From positions 1 through 48,815 of the forward strand of contig JAZRWI010000013.1 in assembly GCA_045599645.1 (NCBI GenBank): a stretch of 48,815 nt of DNA, read 5' to 3'. The notes below the pieces were generated by a model. That model saw nothing but the letters and a program-made list of their open reading frames with translations, was not told the origin of the DNA and made no database searches. Shown here piece after piece: positions 1 through 6,800 of this stretch (the first letter of the stretch is position 1; every line of letters starts with the position of its first letter). The DNA is from RUG334 sp045599645 (lineage in GTDB: Bacteria; Muiribacteriota; Ozemobacteria; Ozemobacterales; Ozemobacteraceae). Both the position numbers and the translations under genes were made by a program.

Positions 1-1
1 A

Positions 2-58
2 CGCCAGAAAAGCGGTGCCAACGTCTTCCTTGAGTGCGCTGAGCTATTCAACAGTTAG
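2..58 (+). CDS. C-terminal end of an upstream gene (partial)
   Basis: One frame is open from the window edge to a TAG at 56-58. It would encode a protein ending VFLECAELFNS. A strong rho-independent terminator begins 9 bases later, which is what the end of a transcription unit looks like. Another frame is open slightly longer (to about 129) but would run through the terminator, so I prefer this one. Too little is visible to name a product. Confidence 0.3.
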   Translation, partial: RQKSGANVFLECAELFNS

Positions 59-66
59 CAGTCACG

Positions 67-115
67 AAAATCCCGATGAGAAAAGCAGACAGCTTACTAC
101 ATCGGGATTTTTTTT
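67..115 (+). terminator. Rho-independent terminator
   Basis: A 12-bp perfect stem (AAAATCCCGATG at 67-78 with CATCGGGATTTT at 100-111), a 21-nt loop and a T run to 115. It closes the transcription unit entering from the left edge. Confidence 0.75.
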
Positions 116-177
116 ACAAGATAACCTGTGAACAGTAACGATTGGTTGAGTGCAAGTTAGATATTTTTTTTAGTAAC

Positions 178-206
178 TTGCTTATTTTTATAAAAATACT
201 TAGAAT
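178..206 (+). promoter_or_regulatory. Promoter with 16-bp palindrome for mntA-hepT
   Basis: TTGCTT (178-183), 17-nt spacer, TAGAAT (201-206). The spacer is almost wholly a perfect palindrome, TATTTTTATAAAAATA at 183-198. A dyad between -35 and -10 is a typical place for autorepression by a toxin-antitoxin complex. That role is inferred. Confidence 0.6.
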
Positions 207-255
207 TAAATTGAGTAGCGCTTTTGGATAATGATGCCATTATTTGAGATTTTTT

Positions 256-546
256 ATGTGTAAATTAGATACTATAAGGCTTAATAGTCGGGAAATTTAT
301 GCTTTGGCTGCAAAATTTAATGCAGACAAAGTATACGTATTTGGTTCTTGCGCACGTAAAGAAGAAACTCCTGATAGCGATATTGATTTCTTGGTTGATT
401 TTAATGCTGATGCGTCTTTAAATGATCATGTTCATCTGCAGTCCGCACTTCAGCAGCTTTTCTCCTGTAAGATAGATGTTGTTTCAAAACGAGGTTTAAA
501 CCCACTTATAAAAGACGAAATTCTCTTAGAGGCCGTTGCAATATGA
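256..546 (+). CDS. mntA: MntA-type nucleotidyltransferase antitoxin
   Basis: A 96-residue minimal nucleotidyltransferase. The family signature GSX10DXD is complete (G30, S31, D42, D44 counted from the ATG at 256). In characterised HepT/MntA pairs, the antitoxin transfers AMP to a tyrosine of the HEPN toxin and so inactivates it. An earlier TTG at 244 is in frame, but the ATG at 256 is the more natural start; no good Shine-Dalgarno is visible for either. The stop overlaps the start of the next gene (ATGA), so the two are translationally coupled. The order antitoxin then toxin fits the pair. The family call is secure; activity is inferred. Confidence 0.85.
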   Translation: MCKLDTIRLNSREIYALAAKFNADKVYVFGSCARKEETPDSDIDFLVDFNADASLNDHVHLQSALQQLFSCKIDVVSKRGLNPLIKDEILLEAVAI

Positions 547-887
547 AGAAAAATCGAGATGATTTTTTTTTGAAACATATTGTTATGGCGTTTGAAAATG
601 TTTTTTCCTATATTAATGGAATTTCGTGTGAAGAGTTTTTACGCAATAACTTGATAAAAGACGCTGTTGTTAGAAACTTTGAAATAATAGGTGAAGCAAC
701 CAAGAATCTCACCGTTGAATTTCGTCAGAATTATCCAGATATAGACTGGAAAGGATTGGCTGGCTACAGAGACATACTGATTCACCAATATTTTGGAATA
801 GACTATCTAATGGTTTGGAACATGTCTCAAAAAGAGGCCAGAATTACTTACAATAAGATAAAAGTTATTCTATTACGCATTAGCTAA
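543..887 (+). CDS. hepT: HepT-type HEPN ribonuclease toxin (DUF86)
   Basis: A 114-residue all-helical HEPN protein. It carries the catalytic/modification motif RX4HXY as R76, H81 and Y83, in the helix after a conserved DIDWKGLAGYRD stretch. R and H are the RNase residues of HEPN toxins, and Y is the residue AMPylated by MntA in studied systems. Length matches the family, with no truncation. It starts inside the mntA stop codon. Nothing downstream belongs to the operon; a hairpin-rich gap follows. Confidence 0.9.
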   Translation: MKKNRDDFFLKHIVMAFENVFSYINGISCEEFLRNNLIKDAVVRNFEIIGEATKNLTVEFRQNYPDIDWKGLAGYRDILIHQYFGIDYLMVWNMSQKEARITYNKIKVILLRIS

Positions 888-980
888 TATCACTCGGCTT
901 GTTTTTTTTCTGCCAGAAGCCTATTGCGACAAGCTTTATACTCTGCCTATATAATATGACGAGCAAATATGCCTGGTTTA

Positions 981-1080
981 GCGAAGCGCATTAAAAAATA
1001 TAGCCGTAGGCTTATTTATAATCGGCGTTTGCCGATTCATTCATATACGGAGTATCATTCGCATTTGGCGATGGCCAAAT
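981..1080. repeat. Small-hairpin array with CATTC linkers
   Basis: The gap 888-1142 holds no convincing gene. It contains a run of unrelated short hairpins: GCG/CGC (981-989), AGCC/GGCT (1002-1012), AATCGGC/GCCGATT (1020-1037), ATAC/GTAT (1045-1055) and ATTTGGC/GCCAAAT (1063-1080). The last three are each followed by a CATTC linker, and further CATTC words follow at 1081-1096. The design matches the arrays at 11726-11850 and 12701-12761. Confidence 0.55.
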
Positions 1081-1142
1081 CATTCATCTCATTCATTGGT
1101 TTTCTCAATTGCCTTGGCGTAGGGACTCAGGCTTTCCTGCAT

Positions 1143-1643
1143 TTATTGCTGGGGTTCACCCGCAAAAACAGTTTCCCAGAGGGTATTTAAATTTTCTAAG
1201 ATAGTTTGATCTGAGGCGTCTGGTTCTGCTATTGGAGTGCCGTCAGCCTTTGGATCTTCACCTTCAACGTAAGTTAATATGCAGATATCTTTATCTGCAG
1301 AGTCTTTGATTGCCTTAGCCCCAAACACATACTTGTTACCGTTTTTACCTTCAAAGACTCTAGATGCTATTGAGGCATAGCTTTCTAATTTTTTTAATTC
1401 ACTATCTTCATTTATTGTATCTAAATTGCCTGAGACAGATTTGGCTTTGGCTGTGGCAATGCTAATAAGAATATTAGCCCCGGTTCGGGTATTTTGATAG
1501 GCTGTGCGCATATTTGATTTTTTAGCGTCGTCTAATACTTCCTTGGCACCACCAAAGAATGTGGGTGCTGTGCTTGCTGCTACTATAATTAATACTGCTA
1601 TTGTAAGCAAGAGTTCCATCAATGTAAAAGCTTTTCTATTCAT
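1143..1643 (-). CDS. Type IV pilin-like protein (paralog of the 1879-2343 pilin)
   Basis: 166 residues with a class III (prepilin) leader: a short basic start, then KAFTLMELLL and a hydrophobic helix. The prepilin peptidase would cut after A5. Glu is present at +5. After the helix comes PTFFGGA, then a helix-forming AKKSN..AYQN segment. The same sequence order occurs in the neighbouring pilin, so the two are paralogs by duplication. It lies beyond a terminator, so it is a separate unit, and it has no clear ribosome binding site. That suggests low or conditional expression. It is probably an alternative or minor pilin. Confidence 0.8.
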   Translation of the reverse strand: MNRKAFTLMELLLTIAVLIIVAASTAPTFFGGAKEVLDDAKKSNMRTAYQNTRTGANILISIATAKAKSVSGNLDTINEDSELKKLESYASIASRVFEGKNGNKYVFGAKAIKDSADKDICILTYVEGEDPKADGTPIAEPDASDQTILENLNTLWETVFAGEPQQ

Positions 1644-1831
1644 TGTTTAATAATACCATAAAGTTTTATTAATAAAGGATAATACAACTGATTCTCATTA
1701 TTAGTATAAAGACTGTAAAATCCATAGCTAATCATTTAATTATTGATATTATGTGGTATGGCGCATTGGTTAGTATATGTAATTATATTGCTTAGTATAT
1801 AATAGAGAAATATTTTATAGTAAAAAATAGA

Positions 1832-1867
1832 CAAAAAAAAAGAGTTTCTTTTAAGAAACTCTTTTTT
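1832..1867 (-). terminator. Terminator after the main pilin gene
   Basis: Stem AGAGTTTCTT (1841-1850) with AAGAAACTCT (1853-1862), bordered by A-rich and T-rich runs, so it can work in both directions. On the minus strand it ends the pilin unit at 1879 and separates it from the next pilin gene. Confidence 0.75.
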
Positions 1868-1878
1868 ATATCAATCTA

Positions 1879-2343
1879 TTAATTGCCTGAACCAGAGGTA
1901 ATCAAGGTATTTAATTCATCATATGACAAATTGCTGTTTAATGGAAGATCAACTTTTTTGATACCAAACATAACATGAACAGTCTTGTCAGCCATAAGCC
2001 AACTAGCACTAAGAGTACCACTAGCAGTATCGTTTAAAGCAAAATTACGAGATGCTGCTGGAGCAAAATCATCTAATTTTTTACCAGAAATAAGTGCACC
2101 TTCGACTGATAAGTCAACGTCTGCTGTTCCGTCAGGAAGATTGCCCTGAGAAGCAGCGATTGAAACCATAAGGTTAGCACCAGAAAGAGTGTTCTGATAA
2201 GCAGACATGAAAGAAGACTTCTTAGCTTCCTGCATAGCTTCCTGAGCGCCGCCGAAGAATGTTGGAGCTGCAGCTGCAGCAACGATTGCGAGAACTGCTA
2301 CAACGAGCAGGAGTTCCATCAAAGTAAAACCTTTTTTATTCAT
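1879..2343 (-). CDS. Type IV pilin-like protein, probable major pilin
   Basis: 154 residues starting MNKKGFTLMELLL, with the classic G/F prepilin cleavage site (after G5), Glu +5 and a hydrophobic N-terminal helix ending APTFFGGAQEA. I chose the ATG at 2343 over an in-frame ATG at 2361 because AAGGGA lies 9 nt upstream. It has its own consensus promoter (2398-2426) and a strong terminator, the arrangement expected of the abundant structural subunit. The globular half resembles the 1143-1643 protein but no named pilin that I recognise. Whether the fibre is a type IV pilus or a secretion pseudopilus cannot be decided from this gene. Confidence 0.82.
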   Translation of the reverse strand: MNKKGFTLMELLLVVAVLAIVAAAAAPTFFGGAQEAMQEAKKSSFMSAYQNTLSGANLMVSIAASQGNLPDGTADVDLSVEGALISGKKLDDFAPAASRNFALNDTASGTLSASWLMADKTVHVMFGIKKVDLPLNSNLSYDELNTLITSGSGN

Positions 2344-2378
2344 AATAAAACATCCCTTCATAAAATTACAAATACCTT

Positions 2379-2426
2379 GTGCTTAAGCACGTGGCTATAT
2401 ATACAAAAATTATATTACAAAGTCAA
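2379..2426 (-). promoter_or_regulatory. Strong promoter and 5'-leader palindrome of the main pilin gene
   Basis: On the minus strand, TTGACT (2426-2421), a 17-nt spacer, then TATATA (2403-2398). A 12-bp perfect palindrome GTGCTTAAGCAC (2390-2379) lies where the mRNA should begin. It may be an operator, or a 5' hairpin protecting the transcript. Confidence 0.7.
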
Positions 2427-2467
2427 GACAAAATATTTTTACATTGTAAAGATATAAAGTTTTTGGA

Positions 2468-2857
2468 TTATTCTGCTGTATCTGGAGAAATCAAAAACTT
2501 AACTTCATGGGTAGCCGCTCCATTGGTTGCAGAAAGAGTGATTGCTGCTATTCCAATACTGTTGCTGTCCTGATCTTTAAGATGTTCAACATTTTTTAGA
2601 GATACAGTAATGCCGTTATTGCTCTGCATTTCGGTAATAATTGTCTGTAATTCATTGGTAGAATAATTATCGAAGGTTACACGTCTTGTTATAACGGTGC
2701 TGACTTCCTGAAGCGTGTTTATGATAGCTTCCTGGCTGGTAATCTGATTGAAGCCACCAAAGGAATTCATGAGAAATGGAATAGAGCTTGTTGCAAAAAT
2801 TGCAATTATGGCTACAACTAATAATAATTCCATTAATGTAAATGCTTTTTTATTCAT
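2468..2857 (-). CDS. Minor pseudopilin
   Basis: 129 residues beginning MNKKAFTLMELLLVVAII. This is a prepilin leader with alanine at -1, Glu +5 and one N-terminal membrane helix. The rest is a short domain without cysteines. The start is supported by TGAGG 9 nt upstream, and the gene follows the previous pseudopilin by 11 nt, so it is in the ATPase/platform operon. It probably belongs to the initiating tip complex of the pseudopilus, as minor pilins do. The exact equivalent (GspG, GspJ or other) is not clear. Confidence 0.75.
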   Translation of the reverse strand: MNKKAFTLMELLLVVAIIAIFATSSIPFLMNSFGGFNQITSQEAIINTLQEVSTVITRRVTFDNYSTNELQTIITEMQSNNGITVSLKNVEHLKDQDSNSIGIAAITLSATNGAATHEVKFLISPDTAE

Positions 2858-2868
2858 TCTAGTGTGCC

Positions 2869-3354
2869 TCAGAAGGAAACTGTCTTAACAACAGTGGAAA
2901 TATCATAAAAATCGGGCGCGGTAACTGTTATTACACAAATTCTATTTGTTCCTGTCAGATTGGTTTCTGTTGCATCGGCTTGTTTTTCAACTACGGTTAA
3001 GGTTAAATTGGTAGTGCCGTCTGGATGAATAACAGAGTTTGTTGGTATTTTGTCTGATGTTTTTGTGATTGTAGCATTTTCACCAGAACCAGTAGTTGTG
3101 AGAACTAATGGATCTTTTATGCTTGTCAGAGTAGCGTCAAGCTTTGAGAAGCCTTTTGATTTTATTAGCATCAAAACGTTGTTTGCGGCCGTCTGGGTTT
3201 TGAACTTGGCTATTTCTACGCTTGTAAAGTCACTAGTTGATGCTAGCATATATGCCATGGAAAGAAATACAAAACCCAGCATTGGTATTGCTACCAGAAG
3301 CTCCATAAGGGTAAAACCCTTGGTATTATGTCTTTTCATATTCTTATTTAACAT
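2869..3354 (-). CDS. Minor pseudopilin, PilV/GspI-like
   Basis: 161 residues with leader KGFTLMELLVAIPMLGFVFLS, a G/F cleavage site and Glu +5. The longer basic leader (about 14 residues) and the MELLVAI.MLGFVF helix resemble PilV/GspI/GspJ-type minor pilins. The frame overlaps the end of the preceding gene by 11 nt; an alternative ATG at 3339 would remove the overlap. It sits in the middle of a three-gene minor-pilin block, as in type II secretion operons (H-I-J order). Confidence 0.72.
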   Translation of the reverse strand: MLNKNMKRHNTKGFTLMELLVAIPMLGFVFLSMAYMLASTSDFTSVEIAKFKTQTAANNVLMLIKSKGFSKLDATLTSIKDPLVLTTTGSGENATITKTSDKIPTNSVIHPDGTTNLTLTVVEKQADATETNLTGTNRICVITVTAPDFYDISTVVKTVSF

Positions 3355-3730
3355 TTATTTCTATTGATTTTCCACTGGGACAGTTAATTTTTACTGTGTT
3401 TCCTGAAGGTTCACATTGCCCCTTAAAATCGAATTTAAAGCTTTTGTTGGCTGCAAAATGATATTTGTCTGGCAATGCATAGGTGCTGCTGCCAATAAAA
3501 ATTGAGCCGTCCTGTTTAAATTCAATCTTAGATTCACCAACACGACCAGCAATAGCCATGCTTTTCGTGTTTGATATCAGATTCTTTACCATACTTTCTG
3601 CTGTACCTTCGTGCATAGTAGCAACAGCTTCATTGAAATATGGAGCTGATAAGGCAGAGATAATGGCTAATACTGCTATTACTAGCAATAACTCCATTAA
3701 TGTAAATGCTTTTTTACTCATCTTATTCAT
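3344..3730 (-). CDS. Minor pseudopilin, GspH/FimT-like
   Basis: 128 residues with prepilin leader MSKKAFTLMELLLVIAVLA. The beta-rich C-terminal part (IEFKQDGSIFIGSSTYAL..., ending GKSIEINVK) is typical of GspH/FimT proteins. Two cysteines near the C-terminus could form a disulfide. It begins 1 nt after the platform gene stop. The first ATG (3730) or the ATG at 3721 could be the start. It is the first pseudopilin of the block, where GspH is usual. Confidence 0.75.
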   Translation of the reverse strand: MNKMSKKAFTLMELLLVIAVLAIISALSAPYFNEAVATMHEGTAESMVKNLISNTKSMAIAGRVGESKIEFKQDGSIFIGSSTYALPDKYHFAANKSFKFDFKGQCEPSGNTVKINCPSGKSIEINVK

Positions 3731-3731
3731 A

Positions 3732-4952
3732 TTACTTCGGGCGTATGAAGCTCATCTTGAAAAGTGGAATGAATACCGCAATCATGATGAAACCGACCAG
3801 AACAGCCATACCGGCAATGAGACAAGGTTCAAGAACACTGAGAGCAGCTTTGATGGCTGCGTTCAGTTGTTCGTCATAATAAGACGCTATTTCAGCAAAC
3901 ATCTGGTCCATGGTACCTGTTGTTTCACCCGTTTCAATAAGCTTCTGGGCCATTGGCGGGAATATGGGATCATTTTCCAGGGCTGCTTTAAGGTTGCTGC
4001 CCTGATCGATGTAGTCACGCATTTTAACTACGGTAGCTCTTGGGGTTGGCAAGGTCATTGTATTTTCAATAGCCACAAGAAGTTCTCTCAATGGAACACC
4101 AGCCTGAAGCAAAAGGCCCATTGATTCAGAAATCTGGACTACGTAATAACGCTTGGTTACATTTTGAATAACTGGAACCTGCAATGAGAATTCACAGATA
4201 TTGTTTCTGCCACTTTCTGTTGCTGCATAATAAATGAGTGCTATAACAGCCAGAACCAGACAGATAATAACTGTCCAGATATTTTGTGACATGAAATTAC
4301 TTACTTCGATAAGAACTTTGGTTGCCCATGGAAGTTCCAGACCTGCTTTTGCAAACAAATCTGAAAATCTTGGTACTGCAAAGCCCATCAATACTATCAA
4401 AACAACTGTTGCAACGAAAACTAGAACAGAAGGGTAGGCCAAGGCGCCAAGAATCTGGCCCTTCAATGCCTGACGGCGTTTACTGCTGGCGGCAAGCTTA
4501 ATAAGAACCTTTTCAAGAACACCGCCTGTTTCACCGACTCTAATCATGGCAACAGTGAATTTATCAAATATATCAAGGTGATAGCTCAAAGCTTCAGAGA
4601 AGGAAGAACCGTTGTAAACTCTGTTTCTTACGTCAGCGAGACATTCCTTGAATCTTGGGTTATCTTCACCGTGTTCAAGTGATTGCAAGGCTTCAGCAAG
4701 GTTTACACCACACTTAATCATTATGGAAAGCTGAATGAGGAAAGTAGAAAGGGTTTCGCCTGAAATTCTTTTGCTGAAAGGATTGATATCTGCTTCAAGG
4801 CCTTCTTGTTCTTCCTGGGCTTGAACAATGGAAGTAATCAGGTAGCCCTTGGAGGTAAGTGCAGCTACTGCAGCACTCTGGTCCTGGGCTTCTATATTAT
4901 CGGTAATTATTTTTCCTTCAGGGTCTTTAGCCTGATATTTAAATAATGCCAT
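3732..4952 (-). CDS. Inner-membrane platform protein (GspF/PilC family)
   Basis: 406 residues, the standard length. It has two tandem T2SSF domains: cytoplasmic helical parts around 70-170 and 275-375, with membrane segments near 170-195, 220-240 and the C-terminus. The hallmarks LSIMIKCGVNLAEAL, FTVAMIRVGETGG and LIETGETTGTMDQM are all present. The protein anchors the assembly ATPase and transmits its rotation to pilin subunits. Start supported by AAGGAG. It lies 16 nt after the ATPase gene in one operon. Confidence 0.93.
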   Translation of the reverse strand: MALFKYQAKDPEGKIITDNIEAQDQSAAVAALTSKGYLITSIVQAQEEQEGLEADINPFSKRISGETLSTFLIQLSIMIKCGVNLAEALQSLEHGEDNPRFKECLADVRNRVYNGSSFSEALSYHLDIFDKFTVAMIRVGETGGVLEKVLIKLAASSKRRQALKGQILGALAYPSVLVFVATVVLIVLMGFAVPRFSDLFAKAGLELPWATKVLIEVSNFMSQNIWTVIICLVLAVIALIYYAATESGRNNICEFSLQVPVIQNVTKRYYVVQISESMGLLLQAGVPLRELLVAIENTMTLPTPRATVVKMRDYIDQGSNLKAALENDPIFPPMAQKLIETGETTGTMDQMFAEIASYYDEQLNAAIKAALSVLEPCLIAGMAVLVGFIMIAVFIPLFKMSFIRPK

Positions 4953-4968
4953 TTGGTAACTCCTTCAA

Positions 4969-6618
4969 TTAAAGAACGCGGGCAAGCTCTGTTGCGCTTG
5001 TTACACGGTTGCGAAGTTTGTTAAGGCCTGCTTCCTTCAGAACTATTGTTCCGGCTTTTACTGCTACTGCTTCCAGCTCCTGGCTTGTTGCCCTAGCAAT
5101 AATAGCTTTGCGAATGTCTGGATTTACAATAGTTATTTCTTCAACACAGCTTCTGCCTCTATAACCAATACCAGCACAAGCGGCGCAGCCTTCGCCTTTA
5201 TAGGTCTGGAAGTCGATGCCAAGTTTGGTTCTTAGCTCGTCTGGTATCTCTTCTTCTTTTAAGCAGTGAGAGCAGTTAACTCTGACAAGTCTCTGGGAAA
5301 TCATACCTAGAAGAACATTGGCAGTCAAATAAGGTTCGACACCCATTTCACCAAGTCTAACAGGGACTTCAGAGGTGTTACCGCAGTGAACAGTGGAGAA
5401 AACAAGGTGACCTGTCATAGCGGCATTGGTTGCAAGCATTGCTGTTTCTTCGTCACGTATTTCACCAACAAGAACAATATCCGGATCCATACGGAGAATA
5501 GAACGCAAGCCGGAGGCAAAGGTCAAGTCAACCTTGGTGTTAACCTGAATCTGGTTAAGGGTTGGAAGTCGTATTTCAACCGGGTCTTCCAGTGTAATAA
5601 TCTTTACACTTTCCTTGTTAAGCTTCTGTAGAATAGAATACAGTGTTGTAGTCTTACCAGAACCTGTTTGACCGGCTACAAGGATGAGACCGAAGTTGTG
5701 AGAAATAAGTTCATTTACTTTTTCGAGACTTTGTGGGGCAAAGCCAAGCTTGTCGAGTTCCGGGGCTTTGGCATTGCTGTTTAAAAGTCTCATTACTATG
5801 TTTTCCCCGTCGATACATGGGCAGACGGCTACACGAAGGTCTACACTGCGACCTTCAGATTCAAACATGATACGACCGTCCTGAGGTATTCTGTGTTCGC
5901 TTACGTCAAGCTTTGCCATAACCTTGATGCGTGAAACAATGACTGGGTGAAGGCTGAGCTTTGGTCTGAACATTGTCTTCAGGATACCGTCTATTCTGTA
6001 TCTGATGTGGAAATCGCTTCCGTCGCGTTCAATATGAACGTCAGAGGCTCTTTCCTTTATTGCGCCTAAGAGAACCTGGTTAACAAACTTAACTACAGGG
6101 CCGCTTTCAAGCAGGGCGTCATCCGGTTCAACAGCATCCAGCATTGTTTCGACCTTATAGTCTTCAATGAAGCGCATACTGCTGAGGCGGTCTTCGTTAC
6201 CGGAGTAGTTGCGCTGAATGGCGCTGCTGACCTGCTGGTTTGTTGCAAGATTGAAAATAACTCTGCGTTTGATGTGATTTTCAATGTTACCAACAACAGC
6301 GGTATTCATTGGGTCAGATGTGGCGAGCAGGATTGCGTCACCCTTCTGGCTTACTGGAATAATATTATACTGTTTGGCAATCTGAGGTGAAATCAAATGC
6401 AAAAGGGTAGGGTCTACAACCAGTTCATCCGGTGGCATCATCGGAATACCAAACTGGTCAGACAAGGTTGAAAGCAATTCGGGTTCAGTAATATAACCCA
6501 AGTCAATAAGAGCCATACCTAATCTGGTATTTTGTTCTTTACTGATTTTCAGGCCTTTTTCCAGTTGACCTTCAGTTATCAAACCCTGGTCAATTAGAAT
6601 ATCACCGATTTGTTTCAT
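4969..6618 (-). CDS. Assembly ATPase (GspE/PilB family) with MshEN domain
   Basis: 549 residues. An N-terminal MshEN/GspE_N region (1-145) precedes the AAA ATPase. Walker A is GQTGSGKTTT and Walker B is PDIVLVGEIRD; Asp box and His box (TGHLVFSTVH) are present. A tetracysteine zinc knuckle (CSHC ... CAAC) matches GspE/PilB extension ATPases, not PilT. Residues from about 33 fit RLGxxLxxxGxxxxxxLxxxLxxQ, the c-di-GMP-binding MshEN motif. The first half-motif (QIGDILIDQG...) has lost RLG and the last Gln. Start supported by GAGG; own promoter upstream. Confidence 0.94.
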   Translation of the reverse strand: MKQIGDILIDQGLITEGQLEKGLKISKEQNTRLGMALIDLGYITEPELLSTLSDQFGIPMMPPDELVVDPTLLHLISPQIAKQYNIIPVSQKGDAILLATSDPMNTAVVGNIENHIKRRVIFNLATNQQVSSAIQRNYSGNEDRLSSMRFIEDYKVETMLDAVEPDDALLESGPVVKFVNQVLLGAIKERASDVHIERDGSDFHIRYRIDGILKTMFRPKLSLHPVIVSRIKVMAKLDVSEHRIPQDGRIMFESEGRSVDLRVAVCPCIDGENIVMRLLNSNAKAPELDKLGFAPQSLEKVNELISHNFGLILVAGQTGSGKTTTLYSILQKLNKESVKIITLEDPVEIRLPTLNQIQVNTKVDLTFASGLRSILRMDPDIVLVGEIRDEETAMLATNAAMTGHLVFSTVHCGNTSEVPVRLGEMGVEPYLTANVLLGMISQRLVRVNCSHCLKEEEIPDELRTKLGIDFQTYKGEGCAACAGIGYRGRSCVEEITIVNPDIRKAIIARATSQELEAVAVKAGTIVLKEAGLNKLRNRVTSATELARVL

Positions 6619-6672
6619 TGTTTTTTACCTCAAATTTTGCATAGAATTATGCCGAATTTTCTTTGCGCGGCT

Positions 6673-6681
6673 ATTATACCA
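6673..6681 (-). promoter_or_regulatory. Extended -10 promoter for the ATPase operon
   Basis: On the minus strand, TGGTATAAT (6681-6673) about 55 nt before the ATPase start. The -35 match is weak, which is normal for extended -10 promoters. It makes the ATPase-platform-minor pilin genes a separate unit from the secretin operon. Confidence 0.55.
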
Positions 6682-6744
6682 CAAATTATTATAAAATAAA
6701 GAGTGAATAATTAGACCATGTGAGCAGCCATATGAGCAGTAGAC

Positions 6745-6779
6745 AAAACAAAAAGCCTGGGTCTTGCCCAAGCTTTTGT
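6745..6779 (-). terminator. Terminator after the secretin gene
   Basis: Near-perfect stem of AAAAGCCTGGG with CCCAAGCTTTT (one C-A mismatch) around a 5-nt loop. On the minus strand it is followed by a T-rich run. Confidence 0.65.
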
Positions 6780-6800
6780 TAGTTTATTGGTAGATAGCTA

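Noticed and set aside
969..1190. Open frame of 73 codons on the plus strand
   Set aside because: It runs through the hairpin array and the 3' end of the opposing pilin gene, has no ribosome site and no family features.
2073..2282. Minus-strand frame inside the pilin gene
   Set aside because: Shadow of the pilin coding sequence in another frame.
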